Shown here: one piece after another, positions 19,160 to 28,761 of the stretch
Numbering within the stretch: position 1 is the stretch's first letter
Layout: each line of letters starts with the position of its first letter
NCBI GenBank assembly: GCA_963765875.1
Contig: CAVXYK010000002.1
Span: 158,461-222,460 of the forward strand
Source of the DNA: JAWKOK01 sp963765875
Lineage (GTDB): Bacteria; Chloroflexota; Anaerolineae; Caldilineales; Caldilineaceae
DNA: 64,000 nt
Reading direction: 5' to 3'
The notes under the pieces: model-generated
The model's input: only the letters and a program-made list of their open reading frames with translations
What the model was told of the DNA's origin: nothing
Databases searched by the model: none
Position numbers and translations under genes: made by a program

Positions 19160-19686
19160 ATGGCAAATCGCAGCGACTTCACCTACTGTCCGCATTGTGG
19201 CGAGCAACTAGAACGCATGGAAGTCTTCAACAAGGTGCGGCCTGTCTGCCGAGTATGTGGTTTTGTCCAATTTCAGATCCCAAGGTGGCCGTGATAGCGT
19301 TTGTGACGCACAGGGACAAAGTGCTGTTGGTCCGTCGTGCAGTGGACCCATCGAAGGGGCAGTGGGCGCTGCCTGGTGGCTATATGGACGCAGGTGAGAT
19401 GCCGGAGGATGCCCTGCGACGAGAGCTCGATGAGGAAGTCGGGCTCGGCATCGCTATCACTCGCTTGTCCGGTATTTTTCCAATGGAATCGCCGGGACAG
19501 GCGAATCAAGGCGTAGTCCTGGCCTATGAAGCTGTGCCGGAATCAGATGATCTCATTACGCTGCAATCCAAAGATGACGTGAGCGCTGCCGGCTGGTTTG
19601 GACCAGACGAACTACCGGTAGAGATCGCGTTTGAGTCGACCGAGACGCTATTGTCGGCGTGGAAGAGTAGTCTGGCTTCACAGTAA
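19160..19686 (+). CDS. NUDIX hydrolase with N-terminal zinc ribbon, one frameshift
   Basis: A ~175-residue NUDIX enzyme. The N-terminus is a zinc ribbon with four cysteines (YCPHCGEQL ... PVCRVCGF). The NUDIX box is complete: GGYMDAGEMPEDALRRELDEEVGLG fits GX5EX7REUXEEXGU, so nucleotide-diphosphate hydrolysis is expected; the substrate cannot be told. Between the ribbon and the NUDIX domain, near 19275-19285, one base is out of frame: the ATG-initiated frame runs FVQFQIPRWP to a stop, whereas FVQFQ-DPKVAVIAF is the family sequence. The start at 19160 follows AAAGGG and lies 33 bases after the preceding stop, suggesting co-transcription. Confidence 0.82.
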
Positions 19687-19768
19687 GCAATTGCTGAGCC
19701 GAGTCCGTGAATGTTCGGCTCGCATGGACGCATGAATAGAACGAAACTGTAATCAAGGAGTTGGATCC

Positions 19769-20866
19769 ATGACAGATACGAGTCTGGAGGCGGCGGTTTC
19801 CGCCCAAGAGTCTACGGCGCGGAGGCGGGGCCAAGACCTACCTGTAACCGGAGGCGCTGGATTTTTGGGAATCAATCTGGTCCGCTATCTCTTGGAGCGA
19901 GGCCACACGGTGGTCTCGCTGGATATCGCCGATTTCGACTATCCTGAGCGCGATCAGATCACCGAGATCGTCGGTGACATCCGCAATAAGGACGATGTCG
20001 ACAAGGCCATGGATGGTATCGATCTGGTTGTACACACTGCTGCTGCTTTGCCGCTCTATTCACCAGAAGACATCTACTCGACCGATATCGAGGGCAGCCG
20101 CACCGTACTTCAGTCAGCCTTCGAGCACAACGTCGAGCGTGTCATCCATATTTCGTCGACGGCCGTCTATGGCATTCCGGATCATCATCCGCTCTATGAA
20201 GATGACACGCTTCAGGGCGTCGGTCCCTATGGTGAATCCAAGGTTCTGACGGAAACTGTCTGCGAGGAATATCGACAGAAAGGTATGTGCGTCCCGATCA
20301 TACGGCCCAAGTCCTTCGTCGGACCCGAGCGCCTGGGCGTCTTTGCACTCTTCTATGACTGGGCCAAAGACGGCAAGGGGTTTCCCATGCTGGGGAGCGG
20401 CAACAACCGTTACCAGTTGCTCGATGTTGAGGATCTGTGTGACGCCATCTACCTGACGGCTACGCTAGATCGTGACCGGGTCAACGATGTCTTCAACATC
20501 GGCGCCCGCGAGTTCACGACCATGAAGGAAGACTACCAAGCGGTGCTCGATTACGCCGGCCATGGCAAGAAGATTAGCGGTCTCCCTGCCAAACCCGCCA
20601 TCTGGACACTGCGGGCGTTGGAGGCTGTGAACCTGTCGCCGCTCTACAAGTGGGTCTATGAGACGGCGACCGAGGATTCGTTTGTCTCTATCGAAAAGGC
20701 GGAACAGACGTTGGGGTTTGATCCCAAATTCTCGAATCAGCAGGCGCTTGTGCGCAACTACCAGTGGTACGTTGACCATCTGCAGGATTTTGAAGGTCAG
20801 TCCGGCGTCTCCCACCGCGTGCCGTGGTCACAAGGTGCACTATCCGTGGCCAAGTGGTTCTACTAG
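19769..20866 (+). CDS. NAD-dependent epimerase/dehydratase (extended SDR)
   Basis: A 365-residue extended short-chain dehydrogenase. The NAD-binding glycine motif is VTGGAGFLG (residues 26-34). The catalytic set is Ser129/130 in HISSTAVYG and Tyr154-x-x-x-Lys158 in PYGESK. RPKSFVGPERLG and the C-terminal KAEQTLGFDPKFS are typical of sugar-nucleotide epimerases; the exact sugar is not readable. The start at 19769 has AAGGAG nine bases upstream. The N-terminus before VTGG is odd: DLPV is read where a shifted frame gives KTYL(V)TGG, so a lost base near 19845 compensated upstream is suspected. A 22-bp hairpin terminator follows the gene after ~155 bases. Confidence 0.88.
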   Translation: MTDTSLEAAVSAQESTARRRGQDLPVTGGAGFLGINLVRYLLERGHTVVSLDIADFDYPERDQITEIVGDIRNKDDVDKAMDGIDLVVHTAAALPLYSPEDIYSTDIEGSRTVLQSAFEHNVERVIHISSTAVYGIPDHHPLYEDDTLQGVGPYGESKVLTETVCEEYRQKGMCVPIIRPKSFVGPERLGVFALFYDWAKDGKGFPMLGSGNNRYQLLDVEDLCDAIYLTATLDRDRVNDVFNIGAREFTTMKEDYQAVLDYAGHGKKISGLPAKPAIWTLRALEAVNLSPLYKWVYETATEDSFVSIEKAEQTLGFDPKFSNQQALVRNYQWYVDHLQDFEGQSGVSHRVPWSQGALSVAKWFY

Positions 20867-21021
20867 CAGTCTGTTGGAGAGCGAAAGGATAGAACACGGA
20901 TTGTGCGGATGTAGCGGACAAAAGCCGGATCTTCCTGCTTTTTCCGCAAATATCAGCCGAATCCGCGTTATCCGCGTTCTATTTGGTGTCGCTCGGACAA
21001 ACACCCAGATGAACCGAAACC

Positions 21022-21069
21022 AAAAAAGGGAGCGGCCCGGAGACACATCTCCGGGCCGCTCCCTTTTTT
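21022..21069. terminator. Bidirectional rho-independent terminator
   Basis: A perfect 22-bp stem: 21022-21043 (A6 GGGAGCGGCCCGGAGA) pairs with 21048-21069 around CACA. It serves both the epimerase gene and the convergent small acidic-protein gene, whose stop is at 21079. Confidence 0.93.
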
Positions 21070-21078
21070 CTCCAACAC

Positions 21079-21636
21079 CTATCCCTTGTCGATTGGGATG
21101 TCCTGAGCGTCGCTGTCGGTCGTTGAACCGGCTGTAGGCGCGTCGGCGTCCACATTCACGTCCGCTTCGGTCGTGGTCATTTCTTCGGTCCACTTCTCCA
21201 ACTTGGCGGCCAGAAGACCCAGTCCTTTGACCAGACCTTCGCCCAGATCGTTGACCGCCTCGCTCGATCGCAGTTTGTCGCCGACTGACTCAGCCGTCTC
21301 ATCGGCCTTGTCGATCACTTCCTTGGCCTGCTCATTGTCAACGACTTTCTGGAAGCCCTCTTCGAGACTTGCTGCAACCGAAGTGAGTCCCTCCTTGAGA
21401 TCAGTCTGAATCTGCTTGCGCTCCTCACTGTTCCATGCCGTCTGAACGACTTCGACGAAGCGGCTGCCGAGAATGGTCAATTCCTGAAACAGCTCATCGG
21501 ATAGCGAAACATCGTTCTCCGATTGACTGCCTGTCGCTCCCGTACTGCTCTGCTGACTACTTGACCGGCTACCTGATTGACTGTTGCTCGTCGATTCCTC
21601 GCCGGCTTCGGGCTGGCTCTTGTACTCGCTATCCAT
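21079..21636 (-). CDS. Acidic helical protein of unknown function
   Basis: A 185-residue protein I do not recognise. The start at 21636 has GGAGG six bases upstream (in-frame codons reach 21669). The first ~45 residues are Ser/Gln/Gly-rich and probably disordered. Residues ~48-150 are amphipathic helix (ELTILGSRFVEVVQTAWNSEERKQI, SVAASLEEGFQKVVDN), followed by an acidic Thr/Asp-rich tail. It has no signal peptide, membrane segment or cysteines. The helix pattern suggests a coiled-coil or bundle protein, for example stress- or envelope-associated, but there is no family basis for a function. Confidence 0.7.
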   Translation of the reverse strand: MDSEYKSQPEAGEESTSNSQSGSRSSSQQSSTGATGSQSENDVSLSDELFQELTILGSRFVEVVQTAWNSEERKQIQTDLKEGLTSVAASLEEGFQKVVDNEQAKEVIDKADETAESVGDKLRSSEAVNDLGEGLVKGLGLLAAKLEKWTEEMTTTEADVNVDADAPTAGSTTDSDAQDIPIDKG

Positions 21637-21841
21637 CGTTTGCCTCCGCTGATCTAGTTGAATGTTCATCAGGGTTCACTACGTGCTGTGGCCGCTGAAG
21701 TCGCGAGCCGTGCTCTGATTTAGAGTAACGCTAGACTGATGTCAGAGAGTTTTCGTGGTGTTGAATTTTGCCGTAGACCCGTGCGCACGTAGGGCATGTG
21801 CACCAAATCGCTGAATCCACCAGCCAAAGTATCGTCAAGTC

Positions 21842-24758
21842 TCAGTTCGTTGGATCCGGCAGAACCGTTGAATCGCCTGACGGTTGGCCATCAATGCTGG
21901 CAGGCAAGCGGATGTTGCCGTCAGGGTTATAGATCCCCACTCGTAGCTGCATATCTTCGGGCAGATCCCCTTCCGATAACACTGCTTCTGACAACACTGC
22001 TTCCGGCAATGTGACGGTGTGCAGCGTGCTCACGAATTCGCTGGGCAGCCAACTTCCGGTAGGTGCACGGCCGGCTGCCGTTACTGGCGGGCCGTCGTCC
22101 TGGGCAATGGTCTCGCCGAATTCGTTGTCCAAGTGGACGAAGATGTGGTGGGACGGAAGAAGCGTCTGATTGACCTGCCAGTGGAGCGTAAGATAGAGCT
22201 TTCCTTCGTTGGTGTCAATGGCGCTATCATAGCCGATCAAGGCGGCATGGGTGCCGAACTGAACAGGCGGTTCCATCGCTGTCTGGGTGTCCGGCTGCGA
22301 AAAGTCAGCGCGTCGCTGTTTGACCGACAGATCGCCCAGCGAGACGGGAGGGCTCTTGGCGCCCGTTTGCGGATCCAGCAAACCGACGATCAACTCATAC
22401 GCTCCATCAGCCAGGGCGGCCGGCACATGAAGCGAGATCGGCACCTGCACCAGCGCTCCCTCAGGCCAGGTCTCTGTGGGATATGTCGGCAAGGACCAGC
22501 CTTCCCAGCCGCCCACGCCTTCGCCGTCGTCGTCGAGAATGCTGAGATAGAGGTGTCGCTGCGGCGGCGCTTGATTGCGGTTCTGGAGAAACAATGTAAG
22601 CTCGAGATCGGTGCCCGCCAACTGGGCGCGTTCCGGATCCGCTCCGGCGAAACCGAGGAAGGCAAAGCCTGAGTGCACCTCTGACTGGCTCAGCGCATAC
22701 TGGATCGGCAGGCGCTCGACCGGTTGAGGCATTTCCGGTTGAGTGATGACAACCTCCCCAATGCTGACCAATGGATCGGTCTCGTCGACTGAATAGGCCG
22801 GGTAGAGCAGCGTGTCTGTCCCCGAGACCGAGACGCCGGTGCTGACCTCGTAGCGGCCGGGCGCCAGACCCACGGGAATGATGAGCCCCACGGTCTCCTG
22901 AACCAAACCATCGGTTTCCGACATCCGAATCAGAGCTCGACAGGCTACCCAATGGCGCATAGTCGCGGCTCGCCCACACACGTCCGTTATCATCGCGCAG
23001 GCGTATGGTAACGCTCAGGTCTTGAGCAGCATCGGCGAGTGGTGACGCGCCCGTTGCCAGGTTGCCAATCCATGGCCAAAGCCAGTGGACTGTTGTCGCT
23101 GGCAACGTCCACGGGCAAGACGCCTGCTTGATCAAGTTTGACGCTGCCGAAGTCTGCCGACACTGGGCGTGTAGTCGGCTCGTCCATACGCCGCCAGGCC
23201 GACAATCTCGTCGCCGGACTGATCCAACGGTTCTCCAAGTTGATGCTTTGCCCGCTCAGGTACGCTTCAATTTCGGCGGGCAGCGTGCTGCCAAATGAGA
23301 GCGGGGCCGGGAACCAGACGGTTCCACTGTTCAACGATGCATCGAGCGCGCTGCTGACTTCTGTACCCCATTCGACGGCGTCGTCGGCAATCAATAGCGG
23401 ATCTGGGACCGACGGCGACTGAGTTTCAGCGTTATCAAGGCTCTCATTGGCGACAGGTTCACTGTTGACATAAGCTCGCCAGTAGCCAAGCTGCCAGGGA
23501 AAGACTGCGAAGTATGTGTCGCTACTCTGGCCCTGTTGAACCACCTGGCCGATCAGGGGTCGATAGTCATTGTCGACATAACGAGGGGTCGTGTAGAAGG
23601 TAACAATGCCTGCCACGCAACTGACAGCCAGCAGGGCAGCGGCCACCTTTCCCACAAAATAGAAATCCCAAAGCTCATCAATGGCTGCGGCAATCAAGAG
23701 CAGCAGGTACGGAAGCGTCAAGAGGAGCAGCCGTTCGCCGCCTTCCGGAAAGAAGGGAAGGCGCAAGTTGAGCACAAAAGCCAAGGAGGAGCGGAACGAG
23801 CATGAAGGTCCAAAGTGCCGAATAGGGCGATGGCTCACGCGCGGCTTTGTCATGGGTTGGCTGTCCGTTTCGGCGGGAGCTGACATAAGCGAGGATCGCG
23901 CCGCCGGCAAGCAGGACCAGCGCTGCGAGACCGGTATATGCAGCCCAGCGGAGAGCCGGCTCGTAAGCGACGATGTGTCCACTGGTGAACGCCATCGCGT
24001 GACGCAGCCACATATTGGATCACATTGAGCGGTGTGTCGCCGTCGGATGTGACTTTGTCTCCCACGTAGCGTGTCAGTTTGGGCGCTACGTAGAGAATCC
24101 ATGGCAGATAGAGCAGGCCGATCGCTGCGAAGGCCCCCAGCACTAGCTGGAGCCGCCTGCGCTCGTTGCGAACGGTCCAGAGTCCCCAAAGCGCGTGTGC
24201 CAGCAACAGGAACGAGAAATAGTAGAGTGTATAGAGACCGAGTACAGCGATCAAGGCATAGGCGGACATGAGGGAGAGGGTGGGGCGCGTAACGAGTTTC
24301 CAGAATAGTGCCGTAGCAGTGATCCCGAGGACCAATGCCAGACCATACATGCGTATCTCTTGGGAGTAGAAGATGTGAATCGGACTGAACGTCAGCAGGA
24401 GCGTTGCGAGGGCCACTGTACGCGGGCGCTGCGTGAAGAGACTGACGGCAAGCCATGCCATCAAGGGAATGGCAAGAACACCGACAATAATTGAGAAGAG
24501 CCTCAGGGTCACTGGACTCGGCCCATTCAGCAACGCCAGCCAAGCGTGGAGCAGTCCGTAATAGAGGGGCGGGTGAATGTCGTTCGCCGTCAACGCAACC
24601 ATTTGAGGCAGCGACTCGGTTGCGAAATAGACGCTATACCCCTCGTCCCACCAGAGGGGTTGCCACTCAATCCACAGAACTCGCAGCCCAAGTGCGGCAA
24701 GAGTGAGGAGCGATACCGCCGATGCGGAAACGGCGCGCTTGCGTGATGTGGCGACCAT
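21842..24758 (-). CDS. GT39-like membrane glycosyltransferase with beta-rich C-terminus, about four frameshifts
   Basis: A ~970-residue polytopic membrane protein. The N-terminal part has the ArnT/PMT (GT-C) hallmarks: LWWDEGYSVYFA in the first lumenal loop and NDIHPPLYYGLLH, then about ten hydrophobic segments. The C-terminal ~450 residues are soluble and beta-rich (RYEVSTGVSVSGTDTLLYP, HIFVHLDNEFGETIAQDD). It would transfer a sugar from a lipid carrier to an external acceptor; substrates unknown. The start at 24758 follows the SH3-lipoprotein stop at 24763 by a few bases, so it closes that operon. The frame changes near 24015, 23780, 23068 and 22945; on every side the text joins into one protein, which argues for sequencing indels. 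Confidence 0.72.
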
Positions 24759-24762
24759 GCGC

Positions 24763-25725
24763 CTATTGACGTTCGTAGCGGACGTAAAGTTCCAGATTCG
24801 CGTCGCTGGCGCCGATGGCAAACGTTGCCGGCGGGCCCACGATCCGTCCGTCGTCATCTATCAACTGAACTTCCCACTGCCCTTCCGGTGGCAGGTCAGG
24901 AAACTCGGCCTTCCAGTTTTGCGACCGTTGGCGTGCATCTTGAAACGGCCAAGTGAAGCCCGGCGAGCCGCCAAATGAAACCACGTTGACCGGCACATCG
25001 ACGCCGTCTTTTCGCACCCAGAGCGAATACCCGGCCAGTCCTTCATTGCCGCTGTAAACATAGAGGAAGATACGTACGCTGGCCGACTCGGGAAACTGTT
25101 CCTGGTTTTCTAGAGAGAATTGGATGTCCGGCGCCTGATCGAGCAGTACGGTTTGAGGCTGAGCTGAGGCATTCCCGTCAGCGCCCGTCGCCAACTGCTT
25201 GGCGCCAAAGACCGGTACACCATCCACCGGACCATCTGTATCGACAAGTTGACCGATGACCCAGACCGGTTCGTCATCCACGCAGCAAACTTGCCACCAC
25301 TCTCCCAGCGCATCTTTGGCCAGGATATCAAACTCTTGACCCCGTTCAACAATCGTCACAACTTCATAGTCCAGGCCTGGCCCTGACCGGGCATTGACCA
25401 GCGGCGTATTGACGATAACTTTCGCACCCGAAGGGCCATTGACGATCTCCGGCAGAGGGGCAGGTGTCGGGGTCGCAGCGATGACTGCAGCAGGCGCACC
25501 ACCAGATGCATCTGCTGCTGCGGCGACCTGTGCTTGACCGGGCGTCGGCGTGAAGGTTGGCCTGGGCGTGCGTATCATGGCCGGCTCCTGGTTCGGCCCC
25601 TGCGCCTCGCCCCGGCGGCATCCACTGGTCGCCAATAGCGTCAGGCAGATGCAGAAAAGAACGGCCAGATGCGACCGTTTAGGTCGAGAAATAGTGTTTT
25701 GTGATCGATGATGAAGCAAAGACAT
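24763..25725 (-). CDS. SH3b-domain lipoprotein
   Basis: A ~320-residue exported lipoprotein. The start at 25725 overlaps the preceding stop as ATGA, showing translational coupling. The signal sequence (HLAVLFCICLTLLATSGC) ends at a lipobox cysteine. A Thr/Pro-rich linker (TPRPTFTPTPGQ) and an Ala-rich stretch lead to a bacterial SH3 domain (VNTPLVNARSGPGLDYEVVTIVERGQEFDI...WWQVCCVDDEPVWV). A C-terminal beta domain follows (QWEVQLIDDDGRIVGPPATF). SH3b domains usually bind peptidoglycan or peptides; a role outside the membrane is inferred. It is a partial paralogue of its upstream neighbour, sharing W-Q-I/V-CCV-D/G-D-VWV. Confidence 0.85.
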   Translation of the reverse strand: MSLLHHRSQNTISRPKRSHLAVLFCICLTLLATSGCRRGEAQGPNQEPAMIRTPRPTFTPTPGQAQVAAAADASGGAPAAVIAATPTPAPLPEIVNGPSGAKVIVNTPLVNARSGPGLDYEVVTIVERGQEFDILAKDALGEWWQVCCVDDEPVWVIGQLVDTDGPVDGVPVFGAKQLATGADGNASAQPQTVLLDQAPDIQFSLENQEQFPESASVRIFLYVYSGNEGLAGYSLWVRKDGVDVPVNVVSFGGSPGFTWPFQDARQRSQNWKAEFPDLPPEGQWEVQLIDDDGRIVGPPATFAIGASDANLELYVRYERQ

Positions 25726-26930
25726 CAGCGTACTCGATTCCATCCAATGTAGACTTCGCGATTGAAGTTGTTCGGCGCAGTCGTGAATGTGACTTCTTCG
25801 GAAAGTTGGTTCCCGGCGCCATCTACAACGAAGATACTCCACGTGCCTGTTCCGAGTAGATCCTTACGCGTCAGGGTACCATTATTGCATGACTGCACAA
25901 AGTTTGGTTGTAGTGTGTTGCAGTCCACGAAGTCTGGATCGGGGGGCGTATACTCATACTTGTAGTTGTACTCTACGCGGTTGCCTGCCCCTCTGGGCGC
26001 ACTGTCGAAAAAGGTGTTGGCGCTCGGGCGCTCGTCGTTGGTTGGCGGCCGTTCAAATCCTTCATAGAGGACTTGGAGAAAATAGCCTTCTGCCGGATCC
26101 GCATCTTGTTGAGGGTCGGGCTGCACAAACATCTTCGACCAGATCGTCAAGAATTCGTTATTGGTCGGGAAGAACTGAGGCCCAATGGCTTTGTCAAATG
26201 GATAGCGAGTGGCTGTTGCCGTGGGTGTCGGCGTAGCCGTCAACGTGGGCGTGCCGGTCGCCGTGGGCGTCGGCGGAGGATCAGCTGAGAACAAGGGAAC
26301 GCCGGCAATGCTATTGATGACCTGGACCCGCTCGCGCGTGACCCAGACCGAGTCGCCGCTTACACAGCAGATCTGAAGCCAGGTTCCTTCGGGATTCTGC
26401 CCGATGATAGTCACCGGGATGTCAGGGCCCAATTGGGCCACCAGGGGATAGTCGAGGCCCGGGCCTTCGCGCAGATTGACCAGCCCGGACGGGACTTGAA
26501 TATAGGGCGTGGCGGTTGGCGTTGGCGTTTCCGTAGGCGTTGGGGAAGGCGTTTCGGTTGGGCTGGGCGTCAGCGTGACGGTTGGGGTGGCGTCTGCCGG
26601 CACAGGCACAGCGCCACCGCCAGGTATCTGGACCTCTGCGGTCGGTGCAGCCGGCGCGATCGGCGTGGCTGTCGGAATCGGCATGACATCCTGGGGATCC
26701 ATGCCAGGGGGAATGATGATAACCCCCGGTGTGGATCCACTGGGTGGCGTCACGATGACGATCTCTTTGATCACTTCAGGTGTCGGCGTGAAGGTGGGCG
26801 CCAATTGGCGGGTTGATACGGGTGTCGACGTGGGCAAGTCACGTTGTACTAGATCGGCGGCCGAACACCCGAGCGAAAGCAGGAGAAATACAGCAAACGG
26901 TATGAAAAAGGAGCGCAGTTGTTTCTCCAT
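25725..26930 (-). CDS. SH3b-domain lipoprotein with Thr/Pro linkers
   Basis: A ~401-residue exported protein. The start at 26930 (MEKQLRSFF) gives a signal sequence FIPFAVFLLLSLGC with a lipobox-like cysteine. Upstream in-frame codons reach 27008 but precede the signal. Long Thr/Pro low-complexity linkers (TPSPTETPSPTPTETPTPTAT) flank one SH3b domain (VPSGLVNLREGPGLDYPLVAQLGPDIPVTI...WLQICCVSGDSVWV). The C-terminal ~140 residues form a beta-rich domain with Cys pairs. It is the first gene of a minus-strand operon: two SH3 lipoproteins, then the GT39-like protein. The linker resembles glycosylated wall-spanning linkers, so the neighbouring glycosyltransferase could act on it; this is speculation. 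Confidence 0.85.
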   Translation of the reverse strand: MEKQLRSFFIPFAVFLLLSLGCSAADLVQRDLPTSTPVSTRQLAPTFTPTPEVIKEIVIVTPPSGSTPGVIIIPPGMDPQDVMPIPTATPIAPAAPTAEVQIPGGGAVPVPADATPTVTLTPSPTETPSPTPTETPTPTATPYIQVPSGLVNLREGPGLDYPLVAQLGPDIPVTIIGQNPEGTWLQICCVSGDSVWVTRERVQVINSIAGVPLFSADPPPTPTATGTPTLTATPTPTATATRYPFDKAIGPQFFPTNNEFLTIWSKMFVQPDPQQDADPAEGYFLQVLYEGFERPPTNDERPSANTFFDSAPRGAGNRVEYNYKYEYTPPDPDFVDCNTLQPNFVQSCNNGTLTRKDLLGTGTWSIFVVDGAGNQLSEEVTFTTAPNNFNREVYIGWNRVR

Positions 26931-27052
26931 GAAGAATAGATGGCCGAGCCTAGATTCCTTAAGAAGTATCTTTCGTCTATGCCATGGCAGGGTAAGAGCC
27001 AGGCTCACGCTAACACGTATTTGCGCAAGATTGAACTACCGAAGCGCAGACC

Positions 27053-27414
27053 TCACAAGAGAACGCGCAGAGATTCCTCTGTCTGTCCAGCAGTCTCCTT
27101 GAGCAGGCACACCAATTGCTGGACGGAATCAGAATCTTTCGCCTTGCAGGCATTTTCGATGGTCACGGCCAGTGCGGCCTGTCGAATCAGCGCCAACGTT
27201 GAAGCTCGAGCCCTTCATTGTGTGGATGCTAAACTGTAATGACTCCCAGTCACAATCTTCAGCAAAACGAATAATCTCATCCATCAATCGCTGATTCTGG
27301 GCGTTGAATTCAACGACCAATTCCTGCAATGAATCCGCTCCCAGCGTCCAATTCCCACAATTCTGTGATGATGGTTTCGTTGAGTAGTGGCTTGTCTTCG
27401 AATTGATCCGTCAT
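27053..27414 (-). CDS. Hpt (histidine phosphotransfer) domain protein, two frameshifts
   Basis: A ~120-residue single-domain Hpt protein reconstructed across frames. The first frame reads MTDQFEDKPLLNETIITELWELDAG from 27414. The second gives DSLQELVVEFNAQNQRLMDEII and the phospho-acceptor site SIHTMKGSSFNVGA. The third continues LIRQAALAVTIENACKAKDSD and ends ESLRVLL at 27053. Breaks are near 27340 and 27195. Hpt proteins relay phosphate between hybrid kinases and response regulators. No kinase or receiver gene is adjacent, so its partners lie elsewhere. Both breaks join family-like sequence, so the gene is probably intact in the organism. Confidence 0.72.
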
Positions 27415-27687
27415 CTTAGGCCCCATCTTTCTCGCACGCCACTAGGCAGAGGTACTTGTGGTGCTCGATATTCGGGAGGAATGTACGGTCATTTTACGGC
27501 GTCAGCGCTGTTTTAACAAGATCGGTCCCGCTCGGTTTTGTGGTCTGGTCGAATATTCGCTACAATTGCAGGTCGGTGCGCCAAGTATCGCTTGCGTGCC
27601 GTTTGACTCCATCGTAGCCTCGGTATCTGCCGTTGGCTGCACAACACGCATCGACAAAGATGCGCTTGATGAAGAAAGGAAACGACG

Positions 27688-28302
27688 ATGGCACGTGTTA
27701 AGGTTCTGCTCCTGCAGGATGTTCCACAACTCGGCTTGGCCGGCGACATCTACGCCGTTGCCGGGGGATATGCTCGAAATTACCTGATCCCTCGCCAGTA
27801 TGCGATTTTGGCCAGCAAGGGTGCGCTCAAGCAGGCCGACGAGATCCGGCAGGCAGGGATTCGCCGCCGTGCGCAGATGCGTGCTGATGCCGAAGCACAG
27901 GCCTCGGTCATCAACGGCAAGCGTCTTCTCTTCCAGGCCAATGCTGGTGAAGGTGGCCGGCTGTACGGTTCGGTAACCGCCGCAGACATTGCGGAGCAGT
28001 TGGAGGAGCAGGTGGGCTTCGAGATCGATCGTCGTCGGCTGATGCTTGGCCAGTCACTTCGCGATCTGGGTATCTATGACGTTGAGCTTCGCCTGATGCC
28101 TGAAGTTTCAGGCGAGTTCCAGGTAGCCGTTGTCCGTGAAGAAGAAACATGGGCCGATGCCGAAGCACGTGTAGCTGCAGTCGAAGCTGAGGCTGAGGCC
28201 GAAGCAACAGCAGAAACCGCTGCTCTTGCAGAAGAGGCTGACGAAGAATTGGAAGCCGTCGAAGAGGCGGTTGAGGAAGAAGAAGCGAATTCCGGCGAAT
28301 AG
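27688..28302 (+). CDS. rplI: 50S ribosomal protein L9
   Basis: A 204-residue L9. The N-terminal rRNA-binding domain is canonical (VKVLLLQDVPQLGLAGDIYAVAGGYARNYLIPRQYA), followed by the long connecting helix and the C-terminal domain (LYGSVTAADIAEQLEEQ...RRRLMLGQSLRDLGIYDVELRL). The usual L9 is about 150 residues; here ~50 extra C-terminal residues are almost all Ala, Glu and Asp. The start at 27688 follows AAAGGA by seven bases. It stands alone: rpsF, ssb and rpsR, its common partners, are not adjacent. A 28-bp hairpin terminator follows 30 bases after the stop. Confidence 0.97.
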   Translation: MARVKVLLLQDVPQLGLAGDIYAVAGGYARNYLIPRQYAILASKGALKQADEIRQAGIRRRAQMRADAEAQASVINGKRLLFQANAGEGGRLYGSVTAADIAEQLEEQVGFEIDRRRLMLGQSLRDLGIYDVELRLMPEVSGEFQVAVVREEETWADAEARVAAVEAEAEAEATAETAALAEEADEELEAVEEAVEEEEANSGE

Positions 28303-28332
28303 TCGTTTAGCAGCGCCTGCCTCGAATCGCCT

Positions 28333-28394
28333 AATTGTGTAGAAAAAAAGCAACGTCGCCAGCCTTGGCGGCGTTGCTTTTTTTCTACACAATT
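28333..28394. terminator. Strong terminator after rplI
   Basis: A 28-bp stem (28333-28360 with 28367-28394, one G-T pair) around AGCCTT, with seven-base A and T runs on the two arms, 30 bases after the rplI stop. Confidence 0.93.
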
Positions 28395-28411
28395 GCGTGT
28401 GTGGGCCGTGG

Positions 28412-28715
28412 GCCTGCTGCGCAAACAAAATGAGTTGATGGCGTAATTCTACGTAGGGACATGGCATTCCGCACAGACCCGTTGTTGACGGAGACCGTTT
28501 CGACCTTCAAGACCACAGCCGCCAACCATACTAGGGCTAGGAATGCCTTGTCCGTGCCTGACATTGCAGTCGGTCTGAAACGGACAGAGCATTCCTAGAA
28601 TCATGGTCAGAATGCGGATGATGCTTCTCGATTTGGAATCGACCAATCAGCGTTCGACCTGGCGGGGAATGCCATGTCCCTGCACGTCTCAACTCGTTTT
28701 GTTTGCGAAGCAGGC
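28412..28715. repeat. 304-bp nested inverted-repeat element (MITE-like)
   Basis: The outer arms, 28412-28438 and 28689-28715, match as inverted 27-mers with few mismatches (GCCTGCTGCGCAAACAAAAT on the left; GCCTGCTTCGCAAACAAAAC on the right, reverse strand). A second inner pair is perfect: GGGACATGGCATTCC (28456-28470) against GGAATGCCATGTCCC (28666-28680). A third pairing closes the centre: CTAGGAATGC near 28533-28542 against GCATTCCTAG near 28590-28599, with TTGTCCGT/ACGGAC inside. It has no coding capacity. It lies between the rplI terminator and the end of a convergent membrane-protein gene. Confidence 0.8.
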
Positions 28716-28761
28716 GCAAAGCGCCAACAAACCCAAATCAGTTCCAGACATTGACCCGGCT

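Noticed and set aside
17419..19686. A single 755-residue DNRLRE-NUDIX fusion
   Set aside because: The continuous frame passes through ~80 residues of non-protein-like sequence (19035-19280). Shifted frames give a proper DNRLRE-protein end and a zinc-ribbon NUDIX start.
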